Shown here piece by piece: positions 9,741-21,278 of a stretch of 64,000 bases of DNA. The notes under the pieces are model-generated. The model was not told the DNA's origin. It searched no databases and worked only from the letters and a program-made list of their open reading frames with translations. This DNA is from Solanum dulcamara. Its lineage: Eukaryota; Streptophyta; Magnoliopsida; Solanales; Solanaceae. The translations under genes and the position numbers were made by a program. Within the stretch, counting starts at the first letter, position 1. Every line of letters begins with the position of its first letter. The DNA is taken from NCBI RefSeq assembly GCF_947179165.1, contig NC_077240.1, forward strand, positions 3,851,501 to 3,915,500, in the 5' to 3' direction.

Positions 9741-12267
9741 CATTTTTGTGTTTCCTGGTGCTATATGCAAGATCATCTTCATCAGTTCTTTGTATGAGTA
9801 AGTTTCAGCACAAAACTAACTGTAATTGGCATATATTCAAACTCCAAACCGGGATATAGTAAGTTTTGAATCTCTAAAATGCACAGCGATATGGAAGAAA
9901 CTGTAATTGGCAACCAGGTGCATAAAACTTCTAGCATTTACACAAGGTTACGCCCCAAAGAGGTGTGATTTAGGAAGTCTATAACCTATAAGTAATAGAT
10001 TACACGGAAACAACTTTCCTGTTGCTCCAATTCTCCCTTCGGTATGGAGAAGTTGTCTAAGCAGTCAGTACATGGACACATTTTTTTCTGAATGGTTTGG
10101 GAGGTATCTCTCGCGTTGCAAATTTTATCTTGAAACAATACAGAATTTGAAAGAGGGTGGATCTAGATTGTAACTTTTGGTTCCACATGAATTTAGTAGC
10201 TTTTGCTTAGACTTTGTATCTATAAATATTTGGTGATGACCAAGTATTATTGCATATTACCTTGAGATCATTGATTCGTTGTAGAAATTTTATACTTTTA
10301 GCTCAAATTCTAAAGGGATAATTACAGTAGATGGTCATTCGGTCATTTTAATTGCTAAAAAAATGATCATTCAGTGTATGTTCATATATATTCACTGTAT
10401 ATTTCACTTATAACTCATGTATAAGTAATTTATATTGTACAGTTAGTGTATACTTTCTGAGTTTTACAAGCTATATTGTATAGTCACTATATATTTTCTA
10501 TGATTTTTGACTATTTTTTATATAAGTAAAACATGACTATATTTGTTGTAAACTAATTAGTTTATTGTCTATATTTGAAATTGTCCCAATCCTTAATCGG
10601 TATTTATTCTTAATGTTCTTGTCTACTTCATGTACGAGGCAACTCTTTACCTCAAAATAGAAATGAGATTTTGCATTTCTTGACCCATAACATATTTTAT
10701 TATTTTTGGAGCTGGTTTTCATAGAATTTTTTTATGGACGATTTACGCAAATGTCCCCCTTTTTAGGTTATCATTAAGATTTTATCTTTAGATTAAAAAA
10801 TAGTTCAAATATAGCTTTTCGGAATTCACTCTTCCGTCATTATAATGTTGCTGATATATTGTTTAACCTTACCATCAAAACATTAGATTATTGTTTAACG
10901 TTGGCAATAAAAACTCTAAAATGTGGTCTAACATTTTCATAGGACTTTCAATTTGCACGGAATGTTAGGATCGTGATCTAATGATCTATAAATTGAAAGA
11001 GAAATAAAAAGAGTGTCATTTACTAAATAACTATCCAAATTCAAAAGGGGCAAAAATAGAAAATTTCACGTAACCCCACAGAGCCCACAACAAAAAATTA
11101 ACTTTTATTTTTTATTCTATAAAATTTTAGCGAGTATATTTACTGGATAATTTGTGTATAATCAGCAATTCAGCACGCATATATTACATACCAATTCTAT
11201 ACTAATTAACTATTCCACTCGTTATACAGTGAATATACATCGATAACGATTACAAACTGTTAGCACATTTTTAACCACTTGGCTAATAATATTAAGATTT
11301 GGGAATGAAAAACTTGTTATTTCTGTGAACATCAGAACAATATTCTAGATTCAACCCAAACCATTTGTCATATTGAATTCTTATCAAGTCTGACTGTAAT
11401 GTTGGAGTGTAACAAAGTGTTGGTTCTTTTTTAAATTGAAAGTATAATTGGGAAATGAAATTTGAAGTAAGTTTATTTTTCTCTTATTTAATAAGAATAG
11501 GAGAATTTTTGTGTGCATACATATAAGCATATCTTTTAGCTAATAATGAGTTGAGAAGAGAGTTTTTCTCACGTCGATGTCGTCGTTCATTTGATCAAAT
11601 AATTTGAGTGATATTTTTTTATTCAAATATATTTTTCGCATGAAAATTTAATTTAAAATTTTCAAATTTTATTTTTTTCAAACAATAATAACCGTTCGAA
11701 CAAACATTACCTTTAATTTGTCTCAGTTTTTGTACACTGACAACCACTTTCGAAAAACTCTTCCCTTTCTTCACTTTATTTTTCATCGCTAAAAGCAAAA
11801 ACATGAGAATACAATTTGTGATCTGCTCTGCTATTTGAGTTTGTTGAAATTCAGTAAATTAAAATATCGTTTTTGCATAATAGAATTTCATTCTATCGTT
11901 AGAGAAACTAATCCATAAACATTAAATAACAGCGAGAAATTTAATTTTTTTTTAAAAAACGTACAAACAAATTGTAGGCTCAATATTTTTTTCCTGCCTT
12001 CATCTGTTTTAAAATTTTCTAATACATATAAATAACAAAAAGATGATATATGATAATGTTGGCTCCTGTCCGCACAAAAAAGTCACACTTCCAAAATTTT
12101 CATAAAATATTCATAATCTCCACCATCACACAAATTATTATACATCAATGTTTGTTTGTCATCATAAACAAGGTTAGTGGTAACAAATACAATTCCTCTA
12201 ATATTCGTAGCATAAAAAAAATCTGCTCGAACTTCGAATCCTACCAACTCACGAACAACATCGTCAC
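9741..12267. other. Intergenic DNA, no gene recognised
   Basis: About 2.5 kb of AT-rich sequence without a supported gene or RNA. Short palindromic TATAC/GTATA motifs cluster at 10370-10520 (repeated CACTGTATAT/AGTGTATAC words) and may be a decayed MITE. Open frames of 60-80 codons lack motifs. Confidence 0.45.
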
Positions 12268-12403
12268 GTATTCATGCATCGCATTTTGGAGGTAACGCTT
12301 TCAATAGGATTTTTTTGTATCGGTCAAGATTCGAATTCGAGACCTCTAGTTAAAAATAGAGCAGTTTCACCACTGCACCACAAACCATGTTGGTGTATTC
12401 ATG
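12268..12403 (-). mobile_element. tRNA-derived SINE
   Basis: On the minus strand the insert has a polymerase III box A-like word (TGGTGCAGTGGTGAAACTG) and a box B-like word (GGTCTCGAATTCGAATC) at normal spacing. It lies between two copies of GTATTCATG (12268-12276 and 12395-12403), a probable 9-bp target duplication. The element at 47645-47808 seems related. I assign no named SolS family with certainty. Confidence 0.65.
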
Positions 12404-12546
12404 ATAATTTACCACTATTATTTTTGTCTTGTGAAAATAAAGAGATTATTTTCGATAAATCTCCGCTCAAGTAATTCTACAAACGCACTGAACATATGTT
12501 AAAAAGTATTAAGGCTTCCATAATTATATTATATAACTATAGAATT

Positions 12547-12881
12547 TGATAGCGGAGATGTGAAAATATAAATAACAAGGAAGAACAACAATATTTAATG
12601 TGATTCAAATCAAAATGATCTTACGTCCACCAGAGAACAACCGCTTTTATATTAACAAAGAAAGGGGAGAGATCCCAATTACAACTAGAATATGAGAAGA
12701 CAAGAGAGAAATGTTTTTGATGTGTATTTCAAATGAATCAAGAGCTACCTATTTATAGGAATAAATTCTAGCTCTTGATGTCATCCATGGCATCACATTT
12801 TGTCAAGATGTGAAAGTTTATCAAACTTTCACCTACCAAGTTGCTACATTAAAACTATCTAAAATCTTGTCGATTTTAACA
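12547..12881 (-). repeat. 3' LTR of the degenerate copia element
   Basis: 335 bp; on the plus strand it runs TGATAGCGGAG...GATTTTAACA. It aligns throughout with 16165-16537 apart from scattered substitutions and the missing 38-bp block. Confidence 0.85.
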
Positions 12882-13115
12882 AATCTCCACCTTGGTAAGA
12901 TTCTCCATTTTCAACTTTCTTTCAGTAACTTTTGAATATGTCTTCAACCTCAACTCTTTCAATCTCCACCATGGTTTGCGTTCCGAGCATGCGTATGAAC
13001 AACTCCGGCCAAAACTTCTAAGCTTACCGAGCAATTCCATTAGAAGAAACAAGAAGAATCAAACCTTTATTGAACACACTAGCTCCACCTAGCAGTTGTT
13101 CTCCCAGAGTTTGCA

Positions 13116-13568
13116 TCAGTTGATGCATACTCTCGCCAAGTCTTTGTAGTGTGCAAACTTGGCAAGCGGAATTATCTTGGTCGGCATGTCTGCAGCGTTA
13201 TCGTCCTTGATAACCTTTTCAATTTTGATAGCTCCTTCTTCAACGACATCTCGAATGAAATGAAATCTGACATCAATATGTTTGGTAATCTCATGAAATC
13301 TTTGGTTTTTAATCAAATGAATAACACTTTGACTATCACATCTTAGAGTTGATTCCAGCTGAACCAAACTCAATTCTGCCCCCAAACTTTTCAATCGGAT
13401 AGCTTCTTTCACTGCCTCTGTTGCTGCCATATATTCTGCCTCTATTATTGACAAAATGACAATTGATTGTAAAGTCGAATTCCAACTAACGGCACTGCCA
13501 ACGAGAGTAAAGATGTATTCAGTTGTGGACCTTCTTCTATCAAGATCCCCTGCATTATCAGAATTCAC
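13116..13568 (-). pseudogene. copia RNase H fragment
   Basis: A 150-codon frame shows copia RNase H landmarks: STTEYIFTLVGSAVSW, then IEAEYMAATEAVKEA, LRCDSQSVIHL and the HIDVRFHFIRD block. Some family positions are changed (for example SIIEAEY). Upstream frames (13570-13900) continue the connecting region but contain stops. Confidence 0.85.
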
Positions 13569-13919
13569 ATAACCGAGAACTGAAATACCTTCACTTTTTT
13601 GAAAGGTTAGGCCAACATCAGAAGCTCATTTGAGATATCTCAATATTCAGTTGACAGCTTCTCAATGTCTTTTCCCTGGATTGGTCATGTACCTACTTAT
13701 CACACTTACAGATTAAGCAATATCTGGACGTGTGCATACTATAGCATACATAATGCTACCAACTGCGCTAGCATAAGGAACTTTTGACATATGCTCCACC
13801 TCATCCCCAGACTAGAGCGTTTGTAACTCTGAAAGCTTAAAATGAGAAACTAACGGTATACTTACAGGCTTGCTCATCTGCATATTGAATCTCTCAAGAA
13901 CCTTTCTGATGTACCTCTT

Positions 13920-14400
13920 CTAAGAAAGATGTACAACACCATCTTCTCTTGAAATCTCCATTCCAAGCATTTTCTTTGCAGCTCCCAAATCCTTCATGTC
14001 AAATTCCTTGCTCAACAGTTTCTTCAAAATATTTATCTCTATGATGTTGTTAGCAATAATAAGCATATCATCAACATACAATAGTAAATAAATTATAGAG
14101 TTACTAGACATTTTCTTGTGATACACACAGCGATCAAATGCACTCCTCAAGAATCCATGTGTAGTCATGAATGCATCAAACCTTTTGTACCACTATCTAA
14201 GGGGTTGCTTCAAACCATAAAAAGACTTCTTTAGTTGGCATACATGATCTTCTTTTTCCTCAACTAGAAAACCTTCAGGATGTTTCATATAGATTGTCTT
14301 TTCTAGATCACCGTGTAAGAAAGCAGTTTTAACATCAAGCTGTTGAATCTCCAAATCAAATTGTGCAACCAATGCTAGTAGATACAGAGCTACTACAAAA
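13920..14400 (-). pseudogene. copia reverse transcriptase fragment (YVDD box)
   Basis: The 13920-14168 frame carries LLLYVDDMLIIANN, the RT active-site motif, followed by FDMKDLGAAKKMLGMEI. Further upstream, broken by a stop near 14195, are SFYGLKQP and LEKTIYMKHPEGF. The first half of RT is absent. Confidence 0.85.
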
Positions 14401-14459
14401 GAGATTAAAAAAGATAATGCTTAATTTTTCTCTCTATTTGGTTCTTAACCAAAAATTTT

Positions 14460-14941
14460 CATTCTTTAAATGCTTCAAAAGCATCACTTTTTGCCTTCAA
14501 GAAAGGCACCCAAACCTTTCGTGAAAAATCATCAGTGAATGTGAAAAGATACTTTTTTTCTCCCTTCGATGGAAGTTGAGAGGGACCCTATAAATTTGAA
14601 TGGATGTAATCTAGCACTCCTCCCGTCTTGTGCTTGCCAGTGCTGAAACTGACCTTCTTCTACTTTCTTAGGATGCAATGCTCACAAAATTCAAGTGTGC
14701 TGATATTCTCACTGTTCAAAAGATTGTGTTTGCTCAACATCACCAGTCCTCATGCGCTCATATGGCCCAGTCTCATGTGCCATAATCTTGCCTTGTCATC
14801 ATTTGATAACCGATGCACTGTAGATGCATTAACAGAGCCAATAATAGTGCTTCCTGCTAGTGTGTAGAGGCCATCCTCCACATTGGCCTTTAATATGACT
14901 AAAGAACCTTTAGCCACCTTCATTGTACCTCCCTCGCTCAT
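14460..14941 (-). pseudogene. copia integrase N-terminal fragment
   Basis: The frame at 14750-14941 contains the GAG-pre-integrase motif LWHMRLGHMS. Downstream, interrupted by stops, sequence resembling LEFCEHCILRK (zinc-binding end) and FTDDFSRKVWV (first catalytic aspartates) can be read to about 14490. Sequence then switches to RT, marking a deletion of roughly 1 kb. Confidence 0.75.
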
Positions 14942-15313
14942 GTACTTGTATCCTTGATTATCTAGAATACCCAGGGTTTTATCAAATTGTTCTTTAGATC
15001 AGGAACATGACGGACTTCTGTAATAGTCCTCACAATTTCATCATGGCAGCGAACCTGAATTGAACCAATGCCAACTATTTTACAAGTTGCATTATTGCCC
15101 ATTACTACTGTCCTCCACTTTTTATCACAACTGCTAAACTAAACTCTTCGGAATGTCATATGTAGAGTACAATCAGAGTCTAACACCCATTTATTGTCAT
15201 AGACTCCACTATTGCATGATGTTGTTAGTACATATTCATCAGCAGAATTATATACCTGCTCAAGAATGGATGCACTCGCCTTTTCTTTGGACTTTGAAAT
15301 AGGACAATCTCAT

Positions 15314-15958
15314 TCAAAGTGTTCCTTCTCGTGACAGTCCCAACACTCCAATTTTTTTTTTGTTCACACGAGATTTTGATTTGTGTTTTGATTTGCTCCT
15401 TTCCTGTTGGCTAGTACGACCTCTTACAAAGAGCCCACTAGCTTCATCATCTTTGTCTCCTTCAAAATGCCTCTGCACATTACTAGAGTTAAGTGTCTGC
15501 CGCACTTGCTCAAGAGTGATACGTGCCTTGCTATACATCATTGAATTCTCACTATCACGATATTTTGAGGTCAATGAAAATAGCAAAGCACATGCAAGCG
15601 TCTTCTCATCCTTCTTAATTCTGGCAATCTGTAAGTCTATCACAAGTTTATTGAATGTATCTAGATGATCTTGCAACAAAGTACCTGACTCCATCTTAAA
15701 TATGTGAAGACGCCATTGTAATAGCATCCTTGTTGTAACCGATCGGGCCTGGTAAAGCCCTTCTGGCCTATCCCATAATTGTTTGCCCTTCTCCTCGGTA
15801 CTTATACTCACTTCATAAAGCACGTTAGGTGCAAGGGATAGTTGGATTACATTTAATGCATCTCCTTCAATCTTTATCTTGTCGCAAACCGATGTGTTAT
15901 TGGGGTACTTTCCGTCAATAGCGTGGATTGAACCTTTCCTCTGCAGTAACGCCATCAT
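15314..15958 (-). pseudogene. copia gag fragment
   Basis: A 214-codon frame matches the copia Gag body: LWDRPEGLYQARSVTTRMLL, then LQDHLDTFNKLVIDL, KTLACALLFSLTSKY and ITLEQVRQTL, ending in a Lys/Ser-rich stretch where the zinc knuckle follows. The zinc knuckle and protease are not intact downstream. Confidence 0.8.
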
Positions 15959-16164
15959 CTGGATTTTTTAGATATTGAAGTTGTTGCGCCCACTAAATCT
16001 ATCAATTTCAAATTTTATAGAACTCATTTTTACTTGTTCTTGCTCATTTACTACAAAGTATTTGGAAATACAGAAAATCAAAGTAATTATTTTTTGATGT
16101 GGAAGTTTAGACTGTGTTGCAACCACAGAGCATACTCAGACAAAACCTTGGCTCTGATACCAAT

Positions 16165-16537
16165 TGTAAGCGAAAACGTGAAAATATAAAGAACAAAGAA
16201 GAACAACAATATTTAACGTGGTTTGGATCAGAATGATCCTACATCCACCAGTGAATAACTATTTTTATATTAACAAAGAAAAAAGAGAAATTCCAAATAC
16301 AACTAAGAGAATTGTTTTATCAATTCTCTACTCTATTGCCTTAGAATACGAGAAGGCAAGAGAGAAATGTTTTTGAGGTCTATTTCAAATGAATCAAGAG
16401 CTACTTATTTATTGGAATAAATTCTTGCTCTTGATGTTATCCATGACATCACATTTTGTCAAGATGTCAAAGTTTATCAAACTTTCACCTATCAAATTGC
16501 TATATTAAGACTATCTAGAATTTGTTCAATTTTAACA
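16165..16537 (-). repeat. 5' LTR of the degenerate copia element
   Basis: 373 bp; plus strand TGTAAGCGAAAACGTG...CAATTTTAACA. It contains an extra block near 16305-16345 whose GAGAATTGTTTTATCAATTCTC core is an inverted repeat. That block is absent from the other LTR. Confidence 0.85.
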
Positions 16538-19500
16538 GTATTAGAACTCTAATTTTGGTTGATCAGCGCCTTTAATTTAATATAACCACCGGTAAGCAAT
16601 TATCCAACCTCACCAGCAACTACCTCGACTTAGCCATACGAAATATATTATTCTTCTATAAGGACAACAACTCAGGGAATATTATATCCATTCAAAGGGG
16701 GGAAATGTCAAAAGGCTCTTTCAATTTTAGTATTACTCATCTTTTCACTTCACACCTTTTATATTTTGGATTTTTATATAAATATCGGTGATTCACCGTT
16801 TAATTTTCCTAATAAAAATCCTTGAATTATATATTAATTATACATGTATTATATATGAGATGAATATTTTTAGTTTAAACGTTGTATGAATAATGACTAT
16901 TTAAATTAATTCTTTTTAATCAAATTTATCACCGTTCAAATTTCAGAAGTTTACCAATTTCCGTCTATGACTTAGACATCATTCCATCTGTCCAAAATTA
17001 GTTGTCATGTTTCATCTCTTGAGAGTCGAACAATAAAAAATTTAATCGATATTTTAAAATATATTTTTAAATCTAATTGATATGGAAAAACTTGCATAGT
17101 TTTTAATTACAAAAATTGTATAGTTTTTGAATAATATATAAATTTTAGTTGTAAAATATTGAGGTAATTTAATTTAATTTAGATTAAAAAAATTAATCAA
17201 ATTAATGTTTGAAAAATAAATCTAACAACTAATATAAAACGGAGAGATCCTACCGACTAAAACTAACCTCAATTGAAGAATCGAAGTAAAAATTAGTGGA
17301 CAAATTTATAATGTATGGAAATGTTTTGAAGGGAAATTTGATCATTTTACTCGAAGGTCCTTTCTCGGTGGCGCCGAGTGTCCCCCTGATTTTTGTCATT
17401 TTATTAAAAAAAAAAAACTATCTTGATTTGATTGCCTTCTTATCTCTTAATACTGTATATTAGGGTTGCGTCTAACATTATTAGACTTGATAGTAATATC
17501 ATTTTATCAGATTTTCACATTTTAGTTTACCTGGAGTCTTTTTCAAATAAATAAAATAAAAATGGTTGAAGGGATATTATCCTCATCTAACTAATTAACT
17601 TTACAACTATACTCTAGTTCTTTTTTAAAAAATTATTACAATATAACCATCAAGTCAAAGAAAATAGAAAATATTACACAAATATTTATTTTTTTACCCA
17701 AAATGATCTAATTACAATACATGCGACCATTTTAATTGAGTTTGTTTTTGCTGGTTGTATATTTTCGTAAGAAGCCCAACAAATAAGCATATCTTGTGCC
17801 TAACAATGTCATTATATTTTAAAGCGATTGAAGATGTACTATAATTAATCCTCTAAAAAAAGAAAAAAGAATGATCACAAATGAAAAAGAACTTCATTTA
17901 TTTAATTTTTCTTTTGTTGAAAGTATTGAAACAGAGAACAAAGTTGACTAAAGAAGTCCCTTTTCAAACTTACTGGAGCTCGGGGCTTCCCTTCGAGAAA
18001 AAAAAGTACGTTATAAAATTCTATCAATTTTGTTAAAATAAATAAGTAAAATAAAATATTTATTTTTAATATATGGACAAAATAAAAAGAAATGGAGGAA
18101 AGAGGTGGAGCAAGTCATTTTGAATACTTCTATCACCTCTTTTTATGTTTTTTACTAATATTGAGTAGAATCTTTTAGACATAAAGTGTTTGGCTGTCAC
18201 AATTTATTAAAATTTAATGATTTGTCGCTTCAATTCCTAAAAAGTCTGGCAAAACAACAACCAATTCGTACGAGAAAAAAACTTGTTAGAAAAAAAAATA
18301 TGAATATATAATTGCTTTCATTCTTTTAAAAGTCTACTTAACATACAAAACTTGGCTATTGTTTAGCCACAAATATATTTGAAAAAAAATTGGAAAAATT
18401 TTGAAATTTAATGTTTGATCGTATAATTTTCTATTACTTAATAAATATATTTGTCAAACACCCCGAGTTTTTCAGTTTTAGATAAGAATTTGGGCCAAAT
18501 TCTAGTAGTTGGGAATTTTGAAAATTTTAAAAATTACCCAAAACTTTATATTTTATAAAAACACTCATCATCTATTAATCCTAATTAATATCTATCTACA
18601 ATCAACTCCATTAAAAAGAACAACTTATTTTAATGGGTTATAATGTTGAAAAAAAGCATAATAACAGAGAAATCAAAAAAAATAAAAACAACACAAGATA
18701 TAATGTAGAAAGTTAATGCGGGAAAAATCATGAACCACTCAAAAAATTATTCACTATATGAAAATTATTACATCATATAATAAACAATATTTTTTTTACA
18801 CACCCCAATTTTTAAAATACTATTTTTAAGAAGATATTTAAGAGAAATATATTTAAAACTCTCCTCTAGTATACAAAAAATTAATTTTTTGGTAATTTTT
18901 TAAACTAAGGAGCTAAGCTCCTTATATAAGGCAAAAAAGCAACAACCCGGTTTTCATTTTCCGATGTGGGATAAATTGATTCAACTTTTCTTTGGCCTTT
19001 CTTCTTTTCAAAACCAACGTCAACATATAATTTATCCTGAATCAATGACAAGTTTGAGTATGCAATTATTGTACTGCTCTTGTCCATATTGTTGTTTTTG
19101 TTGTTATTGATTGTCATTAATTACATTATAATGTTATTTTTTAACGGAACATATTCATTATAAAATGATAATACAAACTTATGAGTAATTTTAATATTTT
19201 TTTTAGAACTTATGATATAAATTATTTTTCTTAAAAAAGTCAAATTATTTCTCTCAAAATCTATGATCAAACACATGATAAACTTCACTCAAAAATAATT
19301 TAACAAAAATATTTAAAAATTTATGATCAAACGTTAGTTTAATATTATTTGCTAGACTTGGAAATTTTTTTTAAAAATAGTAACATGGCCATTATAATTG
19401 ATATCGTTGAATTCACTATCGTAGAACTTAACAAGTTATATTTGTTCAATAATATATTTCGATTCCGCCACACTAAAAGAAATATCATTTTAAGAAGTAT

Positions 19501-19844
19501 AGTAATTATTGCTTTAGATTCTAAATTACAGGGTGGTAATATGAGAAAAGAAAGTCATAGTGGAGTTGCTATTTGACGTTATTTTACCTTATTTTACTTC
19601 ACCAAAAAGGATTTAAAAAGTCTAAAGAGGACGGTGGTCACTGGTCACGAATCACCGTTTACCAACTCTTGCCATGATTGTTTTGTTATTCTAATCAAAA
19701 TTTTAGTGACTTTAAAGTTTTCTTTTTCACCAATAAAAAGAAAACGTTTTTTCACCAACCACTGACCAAGCACTTGCATTGTGTTAATTCAAAATACGTT
19801 AATTTAAGATTTTAAGGAGATGAGTATACCGTGACTGACCACAT
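16538..19844. other. Intergenic DNA, no gene recognised
   Basis: About 3.3 kb of AT-rich sequence. Two spots (about 18360-18560 and 19180-19340) look like decayed MITEs, with TTTGATCGTATAA / ATGATCAAACG-type words. The one notable item is the snRNA-type promoter module at 18906-18972. The 70-75 codon open frames are not supported. Confidence 0.45.
18906..18972 (-). promoter_or_regulatory. Isolated snRNA-type promoter module (USE plus TATA)
   Basis: On the minus strand, ATCCCACATCG (18972-18962) matches the plant snRNA upstream sequence element RTCCCACATCG. A TATA box, TTATATAA (18929-18922), follows 32 nt later, the spacing used by polymerase II snRNA genes. Right after it lies a palindrome, TAAGGAGC-TAA-GCTCCTTA (18906-18924 on the plus strand). 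No U1, U2, U4 or U5 body is recognisable downstream. CCCACATCGG-TATA pairs also occur in some TRIM and copia LTRs, so this could be an LTR remnant. Confidence 0.45.
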
Positions 19845-20166
19845 TGAAGTTGTCTAAGCTTCTTACTGAGCTTCTTACATCTAAGCTCAGTATAGAGAAG
19901 AAGATGAAGATTGAGAGAAGTTAGAGTAGAGAGAGTAGAGCGAGTAGAGAGAGTAGAGAGAGGAAGATATTTTCATTATTGGGGCTTCTGTGAAAGAATG
20001 CCCTAATCCTTATTGCTTTGATTACATATACATGTCTATATATACACAGTTACTTAGACTAACAAACTAACTAATTGGTAGTTAGTTTGTTTAATCAAGA
20101 CAGATGGAATTGACCATAATACCCCTACTTCTAACTAATTTCCTAACTAGTCTTTACATCTCAACA
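19845..20166 (-). repeat. 3' LTR of the young copia element
   Basis: 322 bp, plus strand TGAAGTTGTCTAAG...ACATCTCAACA. The pol reading frame ends 13 bp inside this LTR. It has one more GAGTAGAGA-type unit than the other LTR. Confidence 0.95.
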
Positions 20167-21278
20167 CTCCCCTTCAAGCTAGGAGGTGCAAAGATGTTCA
20201 AAGCTCCTAGCTTGGACAAAAGATGCTCATGCTGAACCCTTGACAGCCCTTTAGTTAACAAATCTGCAGGTTGTTCTTGAGTTGGTAAGTAACTTACCTT
20301 TATCAGGCCTTGCTGCAGTTTTTCTCTGATAAAATGGCAATCTATCTCTATGTGCTTTGTTCTTTCGTGATATACTGGATTTGCTGCAATCTGAATTGCA
20401 GCTTTGCTATCACTATACATTTGAACAGGCAGCTCAACATCTGCATCCACTTCTTTCAACATACCCAGCAGCCATACAAGTTCTGATACAGTCGAGGCCA
20501 TACTTCTATATTCAGCTTCAGCTGAGCTCCTTGATACTGTGGTTTGTTTCTTTGCCTTCCATGAGACCAGAGACTTTCCCATCTTGATCATGAACCCTGT
20601 GACTGACTTCCTGGTTAGTGGGCAAGCAGCCCAATCTGCATCACAAAATGCAGTGACCTGCCTATCTGACTGACTGGACAATAATATACCTTGTCCAGGT
20701 TGTTTCTTCAAGTATTTGACAATCCTTAGTGCAGCCTCCATATGTGACCTTTTTGGTTGATTTAGAAACTGACTCAGTGTCTGAGTACTGAAGGAGATGT
20801 CTGGCCTTGTCATATTGAGGTACAGTAGCTTACCTATAAGTTTCTGATATGCAGCTTGATCTACCAAAGTATCTTCTGATTCTTCCAGCTTCTTGTTCAC
20901 ATGATCATCATACTGCCTTGATGTGAGCTTGATGTTGGTGTCTATGGGAGTTCCTGCTGGTTTGGCTGCAGATAGTCCTACCTCAGATATAAGTTCAAGG
21001 GTATACTTCCTTTGATGCATGAGTACACCTTCTGTGGTTCTTGCAAACTCAATTCCTAGGAAGTATTTGAGCTCCCCCAAGTCTTTCATTTTGAAGGCTC
21101 TTTGTAGAGCCTGCTTTGTGTCTTCTATCAGTTTAAGGCTGCTACCAGTTATTAACATGTCATCTACATATACAAGGACAATTACAATACCTTCTGCTGA
21201 CTTGTTAATGAACAAGGAGTAATCATATTGACTTTGTTTGAACTCAAGAGAGGTTAGAGCTTCAGTGAGTTTGTGATT
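20154..21278 (-). pseudogene. copia RT C-terminal half and RNase H
   Basis: The frame continues after the TAG codon at 21279-21281. It holds the RT active site VLVYVDDMLITGSS, then MKDLGELKYFLGIEF. RNase H follows: FCDADWAACPLTRKSVTGF, SRSSAEAEYRSMA, MYSDSKAAIQIA and the HIEIDCHFIREK block, then the LLTKGL tail. All expected acidic residues (DAD, E of AEAEY, DS) appear present. Called as a pseudogene only because it is cut off from the upstream coding sequence by the stop codon. Confidence 0.9.

Larger units (their letters stand above)
12547..16537 (-). mobile_element. Degenerate Ty1-copia LTR retrotransposon with large internal deletion
   Basis: Two direct repeats, 12547-12881 (3' LTR in its orientation) and 16165-16537 (5' LTR), bracket gag and pol remnants on the minus strand. 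A perfect primer-binding word TGGTATCAGAGC lies at 16151-16162. The purine tract AAGGTGGAGATT abuts the other LTR at 12882. Flanking 5-mers GAATT (12542-12546) and GTATT (16538-16542) match at four of five bases. The LTRs differ at many sites and by a block of about 38 bp, so the insertion is old. Gag, the integrase N-terminus, RT C-terminus and RNase H are present. The integrase catalytic core and the RT N-terminus are missing near 14400. Confidence 0.88.

Noticed and set aside
12268..12403. Possible functional tRNA gene (box A and box B words present)
   Set aside because: No cloverleaf can be drawn; the boxes belong to a SINE flanked by target duplications.
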